Below are positions 46,870 through 62,325 of a stretch of 64,000 bases of DNA, in pieces. The notes beneath the pieces are model-generated. The model did no database searches, was not told the origin of the DNA, and saw nothing but the letters and a program-made list of their open reading frames with translations. Where the stretch lies: positions 101,002 to 165,001 of the forward strand of contig JAWRYS010000704.1 in assembly GCA_034769895.1 (NCBI GenBank), in the 5' to 3' direction. Every line of letters begins with the position of its first letter. Position 1 is the stretch's first letter. Position numbers and translations under genes: made by a program. This DNA comes from Magicicada septendecula (taxonomy: Eukaryota > Arthropoda > Insecta > Hemiptera > Cicadidae).

Positions 46870-49800
46870 TGTACTTAAACCGGGGTGTAGCCGCTACTGT
46901 TCAAGCCACGGGATGAAAGCCAATTTGTACTTAAACGGGTTTCCTCTCCTTAAAACCCCACTGTTGTATTTGTCAATTTGTTTTGTATTACTTTAATTAT
47001 ATAAATCTCGGAGATATTTGGAGTTGTGGAATATATGGATGTAATTAACTAATATTAACTTAACTCTTTAATAATTATCAGTGTTAGTGTGCCTAGAACT
47101 TAAACAACTTAATCGTTATTCTACAATTTCATCCAACCCTATTATACCTTGAAGAGAGATCTGTCTAAATTCGTAATTTTACGCTCCCTCTTTGGTGTCG
47201 GATAATTCCGCTATAAGCGCTGCAGTATCGGCTCAACAAAACTTATAGGTTATTTCGATGTTTATATTAACCATTTATTCTATACTTATTCAGTTACTTT
47301 TTGTTCCCAGTTCACTAACCATACTCCAAATAACAAGATTTGACAAATATATAAAGGTTCTTTATTTGTTTACTTGATTCACATTAAATAAGATATGTGC
47401 TAATTAACATATGCTTGGACTATAGACTTCAGGTATCGATTGTTGATTATTTTAATCCTTTATTTATATTTGGTTATATATTATGTTTTGATTTGTATTT
47501 AATTTATTTCAGGGTGTGAAGGTTCTTGTAACTGTGGGGAAGACTAAAAATACATAGATAAGAATGCAAGATTTACAATATTTATGTGTTGTGTATTTAG
47601 TATGATTAATATAATATAATTTACCAGACTCGAACGAAGCAAATCGTGTAGGCGGTTGATCGCTAAATTTACTGTTTTGAATGGTTATGCAGTACGGTTT
47701 TCTGTCTTCGGTTTAATAAAAGTAATTCTTGTCCTGTCCACTTCGGAATACAGCTTCTTGATTGATTTACAGCTCGATTGATGTTTCTTCTGCACCGCCA
47801 GGATCCAAATAAGTTCTTCCTTCGGTTGAAGCAATTAGTGTTGTTCCGTGTATTTGCAAGGTTATAATTTCTGGTGTTGTGATTATTATGAGTTGTGTTA
47901 CTGTTAATTCTTTCTATTTCTTTAATATCTCATCAATTCCCTTCGGATATGGGACAGTCCAAGTTCTTTCTTGTAGACTTCAATTATTTACTCTCTATTA
48001 TCATTTCATATTGTAGTGTTATTTTTGTTTATCTGTATTGGTAGTAGACGTAAATATTGTCATTAGAATTTTGTATTTTTATAATAGTATCTGGTAATTT
48101 CGAATCTTACAATTAAGTAGATTATTCTTGGGTTTTTAATCTCATCACTTTCAGTTTATTCAAAGCAATTATTGTCTTGTCCAAAATCAACAACTTCTTG
48201 TTCTTATTTTTCGTCCCTAGCAACATATAATAATTTCTGCCTTCCACATGTTTTGACTATATAGTGTTTCTTTCATATATTTTTTATCTATTCTTTATCA
48301 ATTTGCTGTCCTATCGGGATGTAACTTTACCGATAGTTGGTTTATTACTTTATACACATATTCTACTGATTTTTTGATATAAGTCCGCTTTTTTTCTTTT
48401 TTATTATATTTAATCCACCTTCGATATTATATTTTACCAATCGATATTATGGCATTATGGTATTATTATAATTTGTATAAATTTTATTAAATATTATTAT
48501 TAATTTAATGTTTTTCTTTTTTTTTCTAGCTCTTCATAGCGTATTTATTAATTATTATTAATTGATGCACCTAATCTTTATGTTATTAGTGTTTATATAG
48601 TATTTTTGCCTGTTAGGCCTTTTATTGTAAACTGATCTACCTGTGGTTATGTCTGTTATGCATCTATAGTCCCTTTTATATAAATTCATACATACAATCA
48701 AATCTTAATTATTAGCACTTATATAAACAATTATTTTTCTATATCTAATAACAATTTTATCTTGATCTCTTGATCACATACAACAGAATTCGAATTTATG
48801 AACATTGATTAACTGCCTCACACTTCATTCTACGACAGTCATTGAATAATACAACTTGTTTCATTATTTTTCATTAACTCAACACATATTTGATATAACA
48901 TCACATAAACTTTATCATAACATTTTTGTCATAAAATAATACTTCTTAACACAAAATTCTTATTTGTTATTACCATAAATTAAGTCATTGTTCATTTTTT
49001 TTGTTTTGCTTATCATTAAACATATATCATTAGCTATTATTTATCTTACAGGTTCGTTTACTCTAGTCAACACTACCTTGCATCCTTATTTAATTTTGTC
49101 TATGATTATAATTGTAATTATTGGATCTCTGTTCTATTATGGGTTAAATATCAATTTGTTTATTATTCTGTGAATCTTCTTTTATGTAACATGAATGCTA
49201 GCATTTCTGTTGCGTTACATATGCTTCCCCTCCTAAAAAAGTTTAGTTTACCTGAATGAAGTTTAGGTCAAATAAACTTGTCTTTTTCACATGCCTTTTC
49301 TTCATTTCATGGTTAATGGTTGACGATGGGATTCTCAATGTAACTTCATTAGACTAGTATTAATACTTTTTTTTATTTAATAACATTTCATCATTTTAAT
49401 TAACATTCTTGATCATTTTATTTCTGTAAACCTTACTTGTTGGTAGTTGGCTACACTATTCACTGATACATTAGTTTTACATCTCTTCTATTTATAATTA
49501 CTGTATTTTTCAATTATTCTTCTGTCAACTCACTTCTTTCTGTTTTCTTCGTCACATTCCTTTGGAAACTGAATTTATTCTTGCAACTATTCTAATATTC
49601 CTTGAATATTTAATTTCCCTAACAATCCCTAATACATGCGTTGGTACAGTTCAGAGAGGCACTGTTTGGCTTCATACTCTGCTGCCCACACCACATTTTA
49701 ATATAGTACTGCTGGAATTCATCTACAGTCAGCTATAAAATATAATAATAATCTCCTAATAATCTCTTTAATCATTTAATAATAAATATTTGGGAAAAGA

Positions 49801-49954
49801 TTTTTTCTTTGTTGCATTTATTTTTCTTCATTACTATTCTTCATATTTCGTAATTCCATTTTAATTCCTTAAATATTCGTTGATATTGACTTTGACAGTT
49901 ATCATTTGTAGTCATTTTTGTTTTCATTTTTGTTGAGATTGTAATGTTAAGTAC
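46870..49954 (-). repeat. LTR of unit 5 (inner end inferred)
   Basis: 3085 bp. Carries CAACAAAAC near 47236, where units 1-4 and 6 have CAACGAAAC. Confidence 0.55.
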
Positions 49955-51099
49955 CTTCTTCGTTTTTTTTTTTTTTTTTTTTTTCTCTGATCACAATATT
50001 TTCTAAATAGTTGTTGTGTGATGATCATTATAATTGTATTTTTGACTAAATACATTCCTTAGCCCCAACTATTCTTCTTCTTATCGTATTTCACTATTTT
50101 GGCTGTTTATTTTTCAATGAATTATGTTCATAAATACTCTTTCTTTCTTGTCTTCTTTAACATTATATTGGTTACATTCAATCGTTTACTGAAATTGTTC
50201 CATCATGTGGCAATGTAGTATATATTTTAGGTCATATGATTTTTTTTTTTTTTTTTCTTTATTTTGCATATGTCGATTTGAGGTAATAACTTTTATCTTG
50301 GGGTTCCATTCTTCATTATTCACAATATTTCTTTATAAACATTAATAATAATTATCGCTTTCTTCTGTAATCTTGGGGTTTGTTATTCACACTATTTCTT
50401 TATAAACATTAATAATAATTATCGCTTTCTTCGGTAATCTTGGGGTTTGTTATTCACACTATTTCTTTATAAACATTAATAATAATTATCGCTTTCTTTG
50501 GTAATCTTGGGGTTTGTTATTCACACTATTTCTTTATAAACATTAATAATAATTATCGCTTTCTTCTGTAATCTTTAATAAGTTGTTCTTATTATTTTTA
50601 GAATTTAGTGGTAGTATTCAACTCAAATTCTTTTTAAATTCCAAGTAATTTTCTTCAAGACTGGTAATAAGTTGTTCTTATTATTTTTAGAATTTATTCA
50701 TAATATTCAAATTCAAATTCTTTTTAATTCAAAGTATTTTCTCTTCAAAATTGGTAATAAGTTGTTCTTATTATTTTTAGAATTTATTCATAATATTTAT
50801 TTTTGGATTTAGTAAATTTTTTTCTTACTAAATTCGTTTTATATATAATAGTTATTTCAAATAATTTTTGTAAGTTGGTCTTACTGTCTTTTAGAATTTT
50901 GCTGATATATATATGATTTCGTTATTACTATTACTGTTTACATGTTTCTGATCCTCTTCCAACAAATCTTCCCTGATATTCTTTAAATAGTGGTTATTAA
51001 TTATGGTTATTTTACGATTACACTTAATTTTATTTATTAGTCGTTGTTCCCCAAGATTACGGTTCAGTGACGGGTATTCATTAATTTTCACTGCCTCTA

Positions 51100-52868
51100 T
51101 TAGTTTAAATGAGGGCTTACTCCCTCTTCTTTATTTTCATTTTGATTACTGTGTTGATTTTGTACTGTTTCAGTGCGATCCTCCGTATTATGTTCTGCTA
51201 TCCTATAATTTCCATCATGTGGGTAGTTGACTTCATGCCGAGATTGGTCATATTGGTTGTCATATCGGTGACTCCTTGGGTAGTATCGTCGCTGATTACC
51301 TTGAGGTCTGGAGTAGATATAATTGACGTTATGTCTATAATTATTGGGTCGTCTGTCACCATCTCCTCTATTATTGCGACTATCACGATAATTGTAATTG
51401 TTATTGCCGCGATAATTATAGTTTCTGGAGTTATTATTCGTGTTTTCATTTTGTGTTCTATTAGTATTAACGTTCTGCGCAGGTCGATTGCGATCGTTAT
51501 TATGAGAATTGGTTGGTGGCGCGTTATTATCATACTTCTGATATTTATGATTTAGTATTCTATTTCTTTGGTATTGGTTCTCGTGTTCATAATTCTCCAA
51601 GAATTTGGCCATGGCTGGAATCGTTTTGATTTGACTACACATACGCGCATTTTTTATCCCTTCCTCGTAATGATAGGATAGTTGTATCACCAAACATTCT
51701 TCGGGAATTCTGGGCTCTAAGTTCCACGCCATACATACTTTTCCTAAAAAGTATGAAGTAGGGGACTGGCCTACATTTGTTTCGTATCGACCGTTACTCA
51801 AATTATTCCTAATCATGTTCTGGGTCGATTCAGACCAATACTTCTCCTTAAATTGTTTTTTGAACTCAGTCATGTCCATTATATCCGGACGCACCGCTGT
51901 CCACCAATTATCATAAGTATCTTTAAACGTTTCATCAATCATGCTTCGTATAATACTCCAGCGATTCTCTCTATTTCTTATGATCACCTCTTCCAATCTC
52001 TTTAAAAATTCCATAGGATTGCGCTTGTAATTACGAAAATTAATCGATTCTCGGTTCTCATGGTTATTTGTATGACTATGTTGGCATGTCCTATCCCGCC
52101 ATGAATCTACTTCTTCCTGTAATTGTAATTCACGTCTACTAATTTCTTCTATTTTATTTTTATTGGTATTGATTTGACCTTCCATACTATTTAAATTGCC
52201 ATAGACTCTTTCGAGTCGTTCGCCCATGTCTGTCTGTATTTGTGTAATTCCTTCCTTATTCTCTTCCCGTACCTGATGTACTTCGTTTTTAATTGAATCA
52301 TATTTTCCGACAGTTTCCTGTTGGATTTCTTCGACCAATGTTTTATTCTCAATTTTTTTGTCATTAATTTTATTCTGTAATTCTTCACGAATCTGTACTA
52401 TTTTTCGTTAGTTTTTTCTAGTCCTTCATTTGTTTTGGCTATTTCTAATTTTCTTTCCTCATTATTTTGGTCCACCTTCTGGTTAATTGATACATGAAGA
52501 TTTTCAATTTTTTCATTAATTTGCCTTAAATTCTCTTCATGTATTTGTAAGATGTCTTCCTTCATTTGTTTTAAACCCTCATCATTCCTATCTAACCTTT
52601 CGTGAATTTGGTTTAATCTTTCGTTCATTTGTTTTGAGGTTTCCTTAATTTCCTCATGGGTTTTATCGTATTTTTCCTCCAGTCTCTTTGAGTTTCCCTC
52701 CTGTCTCTTCGATTTTTCTAATAGTAGTTTCAACATTTCCTGTATACTCAAGTCTTCCTTTTGGTTAGGCTTATCTGGTTGATCCCCTTGGGCAACTTCT
52801 TCAATTATTTCCTTTTCCTTGTCCGTAATAATTTCAGTTTCCGTTATTTCGTCTGTCTGTTGTTCCAT
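51100..52868 (-). pseudogene. gag region of array unit 5
   Basis: Two-part layout, broken about once, with MAWNL and RQINEK variants as in unit 3. Confidence 0.7.
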
Positions 52869-53056
52869 TTCACTGTCTGTTATTAGTTCTATTTCCTGTT
52901 CTTGTTCATCTATTTCCTTCTCCGTTTCTCCTGCCCTAATCCTTCATCTACCTCTGGTATGCATGTTTACTCTCCCACAGTTGCCTGCTCTGGTTAAGTA
53001 ATGTTATTATACTTATAGTTACTTAACTTAAGCCCTACACAAGTTGAGCGCCAATT

Positions 53057-56000
53057 TGTACTTAAACCGGGGTGTAGCCGCTACTGTTCAAGCCACGGGA
53101 TGAAAGCCAATTTGTACTTAAACGGGTTTCCTCTCCTTAAAACCCCACTGTTGTATTTGTCAATTTGTTTTGTATTACTTTAATTATATAAATCTCGGAG
53201 ATATTTGGAGTTGTGGAATATATGGATGTAATTAACTAATATTAACTTAACTCTTTAATAATTATCAGTGTTAGTGTGCCTAGAACTTAAACAACTTAAT
53301 CGTTATTCTACAATTTCATCCAACCCTATTATACCTTGAAGAGAGATCTGTCTAAATTCGTAATTTTACGCTCCCTCTTTGGTGTCGGATAATTCCGCTA
53401 TAAGCGCTGCAGTATCGGCTCAACGAAACTTATAGGTTATTTCGATGTTTATATTAACCATTTATTCTATACTTATTCAGTTACTTTTTGTTCCCAGTTC
53501 ACTAACCATACTCCAAATAACAAGATTTGACAAATATATAAAGGTTCTTTATTTGTTTACTTGATTCACATTAAATAAGATATGTGCTAATTAACATATG
53601 CTTGGACTATAGACTTCAGGTATCGATTGTTGATTATTTTAATCCTTTATTTATATTTGGTTATATATTATGTTTTGATTTGTATTTAATTTATTTCAGG
53701 GTGTGAAGGTTCTTGTAACTGTGGGGAAGACTAAAAATACATAGATAAGAATGCAAGATTTACAATATTTATGTGTTGTGTATTTAGTATGATTAATATA
53801 ATATAATTTACCAGACTCGAACGAAGCAAATCGTGTAGGCGGTTGATCGCTAAATTTACTGTTTTGAATGGTTATGCAGTACGGTTTTCTGTCTTCGGTT
53901 TAATAAAAGTAATTCTTGTCCTGTCCACTTCGGAATACAGCTTCTTGATTGATTTACAGCTCGATTGATGTTTCTTCTGCACCGCCAGGATCCAAATAAG
54001 TTCTTCCTTCGGTTGAAGCAATTAGTGTTGTTCCGTGTATTTGCAAGGTTATAATTTCTGGTGTTGTGATTATTATGAGTTGTGTTACTGTTAATTCTTT
54101 CTATTTCTTTAATATCTCATCAATTCCCTTCGGATATGGGACAGTCCAAGTTCTTTCTTGTAGACTTCAATTATTTACTCTCTATTATCATTTCATATTG
54201 TAGTGTTATTTTTGTTTATCTGTATTGGTAGTAGACGTAAATATTGTCATTAGAATTTTGTATTTTTATAATAGTATCTGGTAATTTCGAATCTTACAAT
54301 TAAGTAGATTATTCTTGGGTTTTTAATCTCATCACTTTCAGTTTATTCAAAGCAATTATTGTCTTGTCCAAAATCAACAACTTCTTGTTCTTATTTTTCG
54401 TCCCTAGCAACATATAATAATTTCTGCCTTCCACATGTTTTGACTATATAGTGTTTCTTTCATATATTTTTTATCTATTCTTTATCAATTTGCTGTCCTA
54501 TCGGGATGTAACTTTACCGATAGTTGGTTATTACTTTATACACATATTCTACTGATTTTTTGATATAAGTCCGCTTTTTTTCTTTTTTATTATATTTAAT
54601 CCACCTTCGATATTATATTTTACCAATCGATATTATGGCATTATGGTATTATTATAATTTGTATAAATTTTATTAAATATTATTATTAATTTAATGTTTT
54701 TCTTTTTTTTTCTAGCTCTTCATAGCGTATTTATTAATTATTATTAATTGATGCACCTAATCTTTATGTTATTAGTGTTTATATAGTATTTTTGCCTGTT
54801 AGGCCTTTTATTGTAAACTGATCTACCTGTGGTTATGTCTGTTATGCATCTATAGTCCCTTTTATATAAATTCATACATACAATCAAATCTTAATTATTA
54901 GCACTTATATAAACAATTATTTTTCTATATCTAATAACAATTTTATCTTGATCTCTTGATCACATACAACAGAATTCGAATTTATGAACATTGATTAACT
55001 GCCTCACACTTCATTCTACGACAGTCATTGAATAATACAACTTGTTTCATTATTTTTCATTAACTCAACACATATTTGATATAACATCACATAAACTTTA
55101 TCATAACATTTTTGTCATAAAATAATACTTCTTAACACAAAATTCTTATTTGTTATTACCATAAATTAAGTCATTGTTCATTTTTTTTGTTTTGCTTATC
55201 ATTAAACATATATCATTAGCTATTATTTATCTTACAGGTTCGTTTACTCTAGTCAACACTACCTTGCATCCTTATTTAATTTTGTCTATGATTATAATTG
55301 TAATTATTGGATCTCTGTTCTATTATGGGGTTAAATATCAATTTGTTTATTATTCTGTGAATCTTCTTTTATGTAACATGAATGCTAGCATTTCTGTTGC
55401 GTTACATATGCTTCCCCTCCTAAAAAAGTTTAGTTTACCTGAATGAAGTTTAGGTCAAATAAACTTGTCTTTTTCACATGCCTTTTCTTCATTTCATGGT
55501 TAATGGTTGACGATGGGATTCTCAATGTAACTTCATTAGACTAGTATTAATACTTTTTTTTATTTAATAACATTTCATCATTTTAATTAACATTCTTGAT
55601 CATTTTATTTCTGTAAACCTTACTTGTTGGTAGTTGGCTACACTATTCACTGATACATTAGTTTTACATCTCTTCTATTTATAATTACTGTATTTTTCAA
55701 TTATTCTTCTGTCAACTCACTTCTTTCTGTTTTCTTCGTCACATTCCTTTGGAAACTGAATTTATTCTTGCAACTATTCTAATATTCCTTGAATATTTAA
55801 TTTCCCTAACAATCCCTAATACATGCGTTGGTACAGTTCAGAGAGGCACTGTTTGGCTTCATACTCTGCTGCCCACACCACATTTTAATATAGTACTGCT
55901 GGAATTCATCTACAGTCAGCTATAAAATATAATAATAATCTCCTAATAATCTCTTTAATCATTTAATAATAAATATTTGGGAAAAGATTTTTTCTTTGTT

Positions 56001-56141
56001 GCATTTATTTTTCTTCATTACTATTCTTCATATTTCGTAATTCCATTTTAATTCCTTAAATATTTGTTGATATTGACTTTGACAGTTATCATTTGTAGTC
56101 ATTTTTGTTTTCATTTTTGTTGAGATTGTAATGTTAAGTAC
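53057..56141 (-). repeat. LTR of unit 6 (inner end inferred)
   Basis: 3085 bp, with CAACGAAAC and the TATTTGTTG variant shared with unit 4. Confidence 0.55.
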
Positions 56142-57284
56142 CTTCTTCGTTTTTTTTTTTTTTTTTTTTTTTTCTCTGATCACAATATTTTCTAAATAGT
56201 TGTTGTGTGATGATCATTATAATTGTATTTTTGACTAAATACATTCCTTAGCCCCAACTATTCTTCTTCTTATCGTATTTCACTATTTTGGCTGTTTATT
56301 TTTCAATGAATTATGTTCATAAATACTCTTTCTTTCTTGTCTTCTTTAACATTATATTGGTTACATTCAATCGTTTACTGAAATTGTTCCATCATGTGGC
56401 AATGTAGTATATATTTTAGGTCATATGATTTTTTTTTTTTTCTTTATTTTGCATATGTCGATTTGAGGTAATAACTTTTATCTTGGGGTTCCATTCTTCA
56501 TTATTCACAATATTTCTTTATAAACATTAATAATAATTATCGCTTTCTTCTGTAATCTTGGGGTTTGTTATTCACACTATTTCTTTATAAACATTAATAA
56601 TAATTATCGCTTTCTTCGGTAATCTTGGGGTTTGTTATTCACACTATTTCTTTATAAACATTAATAATAATTATCGCTTTCTTCGGTAATCTTGGGGTTT
56701 GTTATTCACACTATTTCTTTATAAACATTAATAATAATTATCGCTTTCTTCTGTAATCTTTAATAAGTTGTTCTTATTATTTTTAGAATTTAGTGGTAGT
56801 ATTCAACTCAAATTCTTTTTAAATTCCAAGTAATTTTCTTCAAGACTGGTAATAAGTTGTTCTTATTATTTTTAGAATTTATTCATAATATTCAAATTCA
56901 AATTCTTTTTAATTCAAAGTATTTTCTCTTCAAAATTGGTAATAAGTTGTTCTTATTATTTTTAGAATTTATTCATAATATTTATTTTTGGATTTAGTAA
57001 ATTTTTTTCTTACTAAATTCGTTTTATATATAATAGTTATTTCAAATAATTTTTGTAAGTTGGTCTTACTGTCTTTTAGAATTTTGCTGATATATATATG
57101 ATTTCGTTATTACTATTACTGTTTACATGTTTCTGATCCTCTTCCAACAAATCTTCCCTGATATTCTTTAAATAGTGGTTATTAATTATGGTTATTTTAC
57201 GATTACACTTAATTTTATTTATTAGTCGTTGTTCCCCAAGATTACGGTTCAGTGACGGGTATTCATTAATTTTCACTGCCTCTA

Positions 57285-59052
57285 TTAGTTTAAATGAGGG
57301 CTTACTCCCTCTTCTTTATTTTCATTTTGATTACTGTGTTGATTTTGTACTGTTTCAGTGCGATCCTCCGTATTATGTTCTGCTATCCTATAATTTCCAT
57401 CATGTGGGTAGTTGACTTCATGCCGAGATTGGTCATATTGGTTGTCATATCGGTGACTCCTTGGGTAGTATCGTCGCTGATTACCTTGAGGTCTGGAGTA
57501 GATATAATTGACGTTATGTCTATAATTATTGGGTCGTCTGTCACCATCTCCTCTATTATTGCGACTATCACGATAATTGTAATTGTTATTGCCGCGATAA
57601 TTATAGTTTCTGGAGTTATTATTCGTGTTTTCATTTTGTGTTCTATTAGTATTAACGTTCTGCGCAGGTCGATTGCGATCGTTATTATGAGAATTGGTTG
57701 GTGGCGCGTTATTATCATACTTCTGATATTTATGATTTAGTATTCTATTTCTTTGGTATTGGTTCTCGTGTTCATAATTCTCCAAGAATTTGGCCATGGC
57801 TGGAATCGTTTTGATTTGACTACACATACGCGCATTTTTTATCCCTTCCTCGTAATGATAGGATAGTTGTATCACCAAACATTCTTCGGGAATTCTGGGC
57901 TCTAAGTTCCGCGCCATACATACTTTTCCTAAAAAGTATGAAGTAGGGGACTGGCCTACATTTGTTTCGTATCGACCGTTACTCAAATTATTCCTAATCA
58001 TGTTCTGGGTCGATTCAGACCAATACTTCTCCTTAAATTGTTTTTTGAACTCAGTCATGTCCATTATATCCGGACGCACCGCTGTCCACCAATTATCATA
58101 AGTATCTTTAAACGTTTCATCAATCATGCTTCGTATAATACTCCAGCGATTCTCTCTATTTCTTATGATCACCTCTTCCAATCTCTTTAAAAATTCCATA
58201 GGATTGCGCTTGTAATTACGAAAATTAATCGATTCTCGGTTCTCATGGTTATTTGTATGACTATGTTGGCATGTCCTATCCCGCCATGAATCTACTTCTT
58301 CCTGTAATTGTAATTCACGTCTACTAATTTCTTCTATTTTATTTTTATTGGTATTGATTTGACCTTCCATACTATTTAAATTGCCATAGACTCTTTCGAG
58401 TCGTTCGCCCATGTCTGTCTGTATTTGTGTAATTCCTTCCTTATTCTCTTCCCGTACCTGATGTACTTCGTTTTAATTGAATCATATTTTCCGACAGTTT
58501 CCTGTTGGATTTCTTCGACCAATGTTTTATTCTCAATTTTTTTGTCATTAATTTTATTCTGTAATTCTTCACGAATCTGTACTATTTTTCGTTAGTTTTT
58601 TCTAGTCCTTCATTTGTTTTGGCTATTTCTAATTTTCTTTCCTCATTATTTTGGTCCACCTTCTGGTTAATTGATACATGAAGATTTTCAATTTTTTCAT
58701 TAAGTTGCCTTAAATTCTCTTCATGTATTTGTAAGATGTCTTCCTTCATTTGTTTTAAACCCTCATCATTCCTATCTAACCTTTCGTGAATTTGGTTTAA
58801 TCTTTCGTTCATTTGTTTTGAGGTTTCCTTAATTTCCTCATGGGTTTTATCGTATTTTTCCTCCAGTCTCTTTGAGTTTCCCTCCTGTCTCTTCGATTTT
58901 TCTAATAGTAGTTTCAACATTTCCTGTATACTCAAGTCTTCCTTTTGGTTAGGCTTATCTGGTTGATCCCCTTGGGCAACTTCTTCAATTATTTCCTTTT
59001 CCTTGTCCGTAATAATTTCAGTTTCCGTTATTTCGTCTGTCTGTTGTTCCAT
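57285..59052 (-). pseudogene. gag region of array unit 6
   Basis: Layout as in units 2-5 but with about one further break. RQLNEK variant as in unit 4. Confidence 0.7.
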
Positions 59053-59240
59053 TTCACTGTCTGTTATTAGTTCTATTTCCTGTTCTTGTTCATCTATTTC
59101 CTTCTCCGTTTCTCCTGCCCTAATCCTTCATCTACCTCTGGTATGCATGTTTACTCTCCCACAGTTGCCTGCTCTGGTTAAGTAATGTTATTATACTTAT
59201 AGTTACTTAACTTAAGCCCTACACAAGTTGAGCGCCAATT

Positions 59241-62200
59241 TGTACTTAAACCGGGGTGTAGCCGCTACTGTTCAAGCCACGGGATGAAAGCCAATTTGTA
59301 CTTAAACGGGTTTCCTCTCCTTAAAACCCCACTGTTGTATTTGTCAATTTGTTTTGTATTACTTTAATTATATAAATCTCGGAGATATTTGGAGTTGTGG
59401 AATATATGGATGTAATTAACTAATATTAACTTAACTCTTTAATAATTATCAGTGTTAGTGTGCCTAGAACTTAAACAACTTAATCGTTATTCTACAATTT
59501 CATCCAACCCTATTATACCTTGAAGAGAGATCTGTCTAAATTCGTAATTTTACGCTCCCTCTTTGGTGTCGGATAATTCCGCTATAAGCGCTGCAGTATC
59601 GGCTCAACAAAACTTATAGGTTATTTTGATGTTTATATTAACCATTTATTCTATACTTATTCAGTTACTTTTTGTTCCCAGTTCACTAACCATACTCCAA
59701 ATAACAAGATTTGACAAATATATAAAGGTTCTTTATTTGTTTACTTGATTCACATTAAATAAGATATGTGCTAATTAACATATGCTTGGACTATAGACTT
59801 CAGGTATCGATTGTTGATTATTTTAATCCTTTATTTATATTTGGTTATATATTATGTTTTGATTTGTATTTAATTTATTTCAGGGTGTGAAGGTTCTTGT
59901 AACTGTGGGGAAGACTAAAAATACATAGATAAGAATGCAAGATTTACAATATTTATGTGTTGTGTATTTAGTATGATTAATATAATATAATTTACCAGAC
60001 TCGAACGAAGCAAATCGTGTAGGCGGTTGATCGCTAAATTTACTGTTTTGAATGGTTATGCAGTACGGTTTTCTGTCTTCGGTTTAATAAAAGTAATTCT
60101 TGTCCTGTCCACTTCGGAATACAGCTTCTTGATTGATTTACAGCTCGATTGATGTTTCTTCTGCACCGCCAGGATCCAAATAAGTTCTTCCTTCGGTTGA
60201 AGCAATTAGTGTTGTTCCGTGTATTTGCAAGGTTATAATTTCTGGTGTTGTGATTATTATGAGTTGTGTTACTGTTAATTCTTTCTATTTCTTTAATATC
60301 TCATCAATTCCCTTCGGATATGGGACAGTCCAAGTTCTTTCTTGTAGACTTCAATTATTTACTCTCTATTATCATTTCATATTGTAGTGTTATTTTTGTT
60401 TATCTGTATTGGTAGTAGACGTAAATATTGTCATTAGAATTTTGTATTTTTATAATAGTATCTGGTAATTTCGAATCTTACAATTAAGTAGATTATTCTT
60501 GGGTTTTTAATCTCATCACTTTCAGTTTATTCAAAGCAATTATTGTCTTGTCCAAAATCAACAACTTCTTGTTCTTATTTTTCGTCCCTAGCAACATATA
60601 ATAATTTCTGCCTTCCACATGTTTTGACTATATAGTGTTTCTTTCATATATTTTTTATCTATTCTTTATCAATTTGCTGTCCTATCGGGATGTAACTTTA
60701 CCGATAGTTGGTTTATTACTTTATACACATATTCTACTGATTTTTTGATATAAGTCCGCTTTTTTTCTTTTTTATTATATTTAATCCACCTTCGATATTA
60801 TATTTTACCAATCGATATTATGGCATTATGGTATTATTATAATTTGTATAAATTTTATTAAATATTATTATTAATTTAATGTTTTTCTTTTTTTTCTAGC
60901 TCTTCATAGCGTATTTATTAATTATTATTAATTGATGCACCTAATCTTTATGTTATTAGTGTTTATATAGTATTTTTGCCTGTTAGGCCTTTTATTGTAA
61001 ACTGATCTACCTGTGGTTATGTCTGTTATGCATCTATAGTCCCTTTTATATAAATTCATACATACAATCAAATCTTAATTATTAGCACTTATATAAACAA
61101 TTATTTTTCTATATCTAATAACAATTTTATCTTGATCTCTTGATCACATACAACAGAATTCGAATTTATGAACATTGATTAACTGCCTCACACTTCATTC
61201 TACGACAGTCATTGAATAATACAACTTGTTTCATTATTTTTCATTAACTCAACACATATTTGATATAACATCACATAAACTTTATCATAACATTTTTGTC
61301 ATAAAATAATACTTCTTAACACAAAATTCTTATTTGTTATTACCATAAATTAAGTCATTGTTCATTTTTTTTGTTTTGCTTATCATTAAACATATATCAT
61401 TAGCTATTATTTATCTTACAGGTTCGTTTACTCTAGTCAACACTACCTTGCATCCTTATTTAATTTTGTCTATGATTATAATTGTAATTATTGGATCTCT
61501 GTTCTATTATGGGGTTAAATATCAATTTGTTTATTATTCTGTGAATCTTCTTTTATGTAACATGAATGCTAGCATTTCTGTTGCGTTACATATGCTTCCC
61601 CTCCTAAAAAAGTTTAGTTTACCTGAATGAAGTTTAGGTCAAATAAACTTGTCTTTTTCACATGCCTTTTCTTCATTTCATGGTTAATGGTTGACGATGG
61701 GATTCTCAATGTAACTTCATTAGACTAGTATTAATACTTTTTTTTATTTAATAACATTTCATCATTTTAATTAACATTCTTGATCATTTTATTTCTGTAA
61801 ACCTTACTTGTTGGTAGTTGGCTACACTATTCACTGATACATTAGTTTTACATCTCTTCTATTTATAATTACTGTATTTTTCAATTATTCTTCTGTCAAC
61901 TCACTTCTTTCTGTTTTCTTCGTCACATTCCTTTGGAAACTGAATTTATTCTTGCAACTATTCTAATATTCCTTGAATATTTAATTTCCCTAACAATCCC
62001 TAATACATGCGTTGGTACAGTTCAGAGAGGCACTGTTTGGCTTCATACTCTGCTGCCCACACCACATTTTAATATAGTACTGCTGGAATTCATCTACAGT
62101 CAGCTATAAAATATAATAATAATCTCCTAATAATCTCTTTAATCATTTAATAATAAATATTTGGGAAAAGATTTTTTCTTTGTTGCATTTATTTTTCTTC

Positions 62201-62325
62201 ATTACTATTCTTCATATTTCGTAATTCCATTTTAATTCCTTAAATATTCGTTGATATTGACTTTGACAGTTATCATTTGTAGTCATTTTTGTTTTCATTT
62301 TTGTTGAGATTGTAATGTTAAGTAC
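59241..62325 (-). repeat. LTR of unit 7 (inner end inferred)
   Basis: 3085 bp. It shares CAACAAAAC with unit 5. Confidence 0.55.

Larger units (their letters stand above)
46870..53056 (-). mobile_element. LTR array unit 5
   Basis: 6187 bp. Its capsid-like and minisatellite variants match unit 3. A CAACAAAAC variant in the outer part of its LTR matches unit 7. Confidence 0.9.
53057..59240 (-). mobile_element. LTR array unit 6
   Basis: 6184 bp. Variants at four marker sites match unit 4 rather than its neighbour unit 5. Confidence 0.9.
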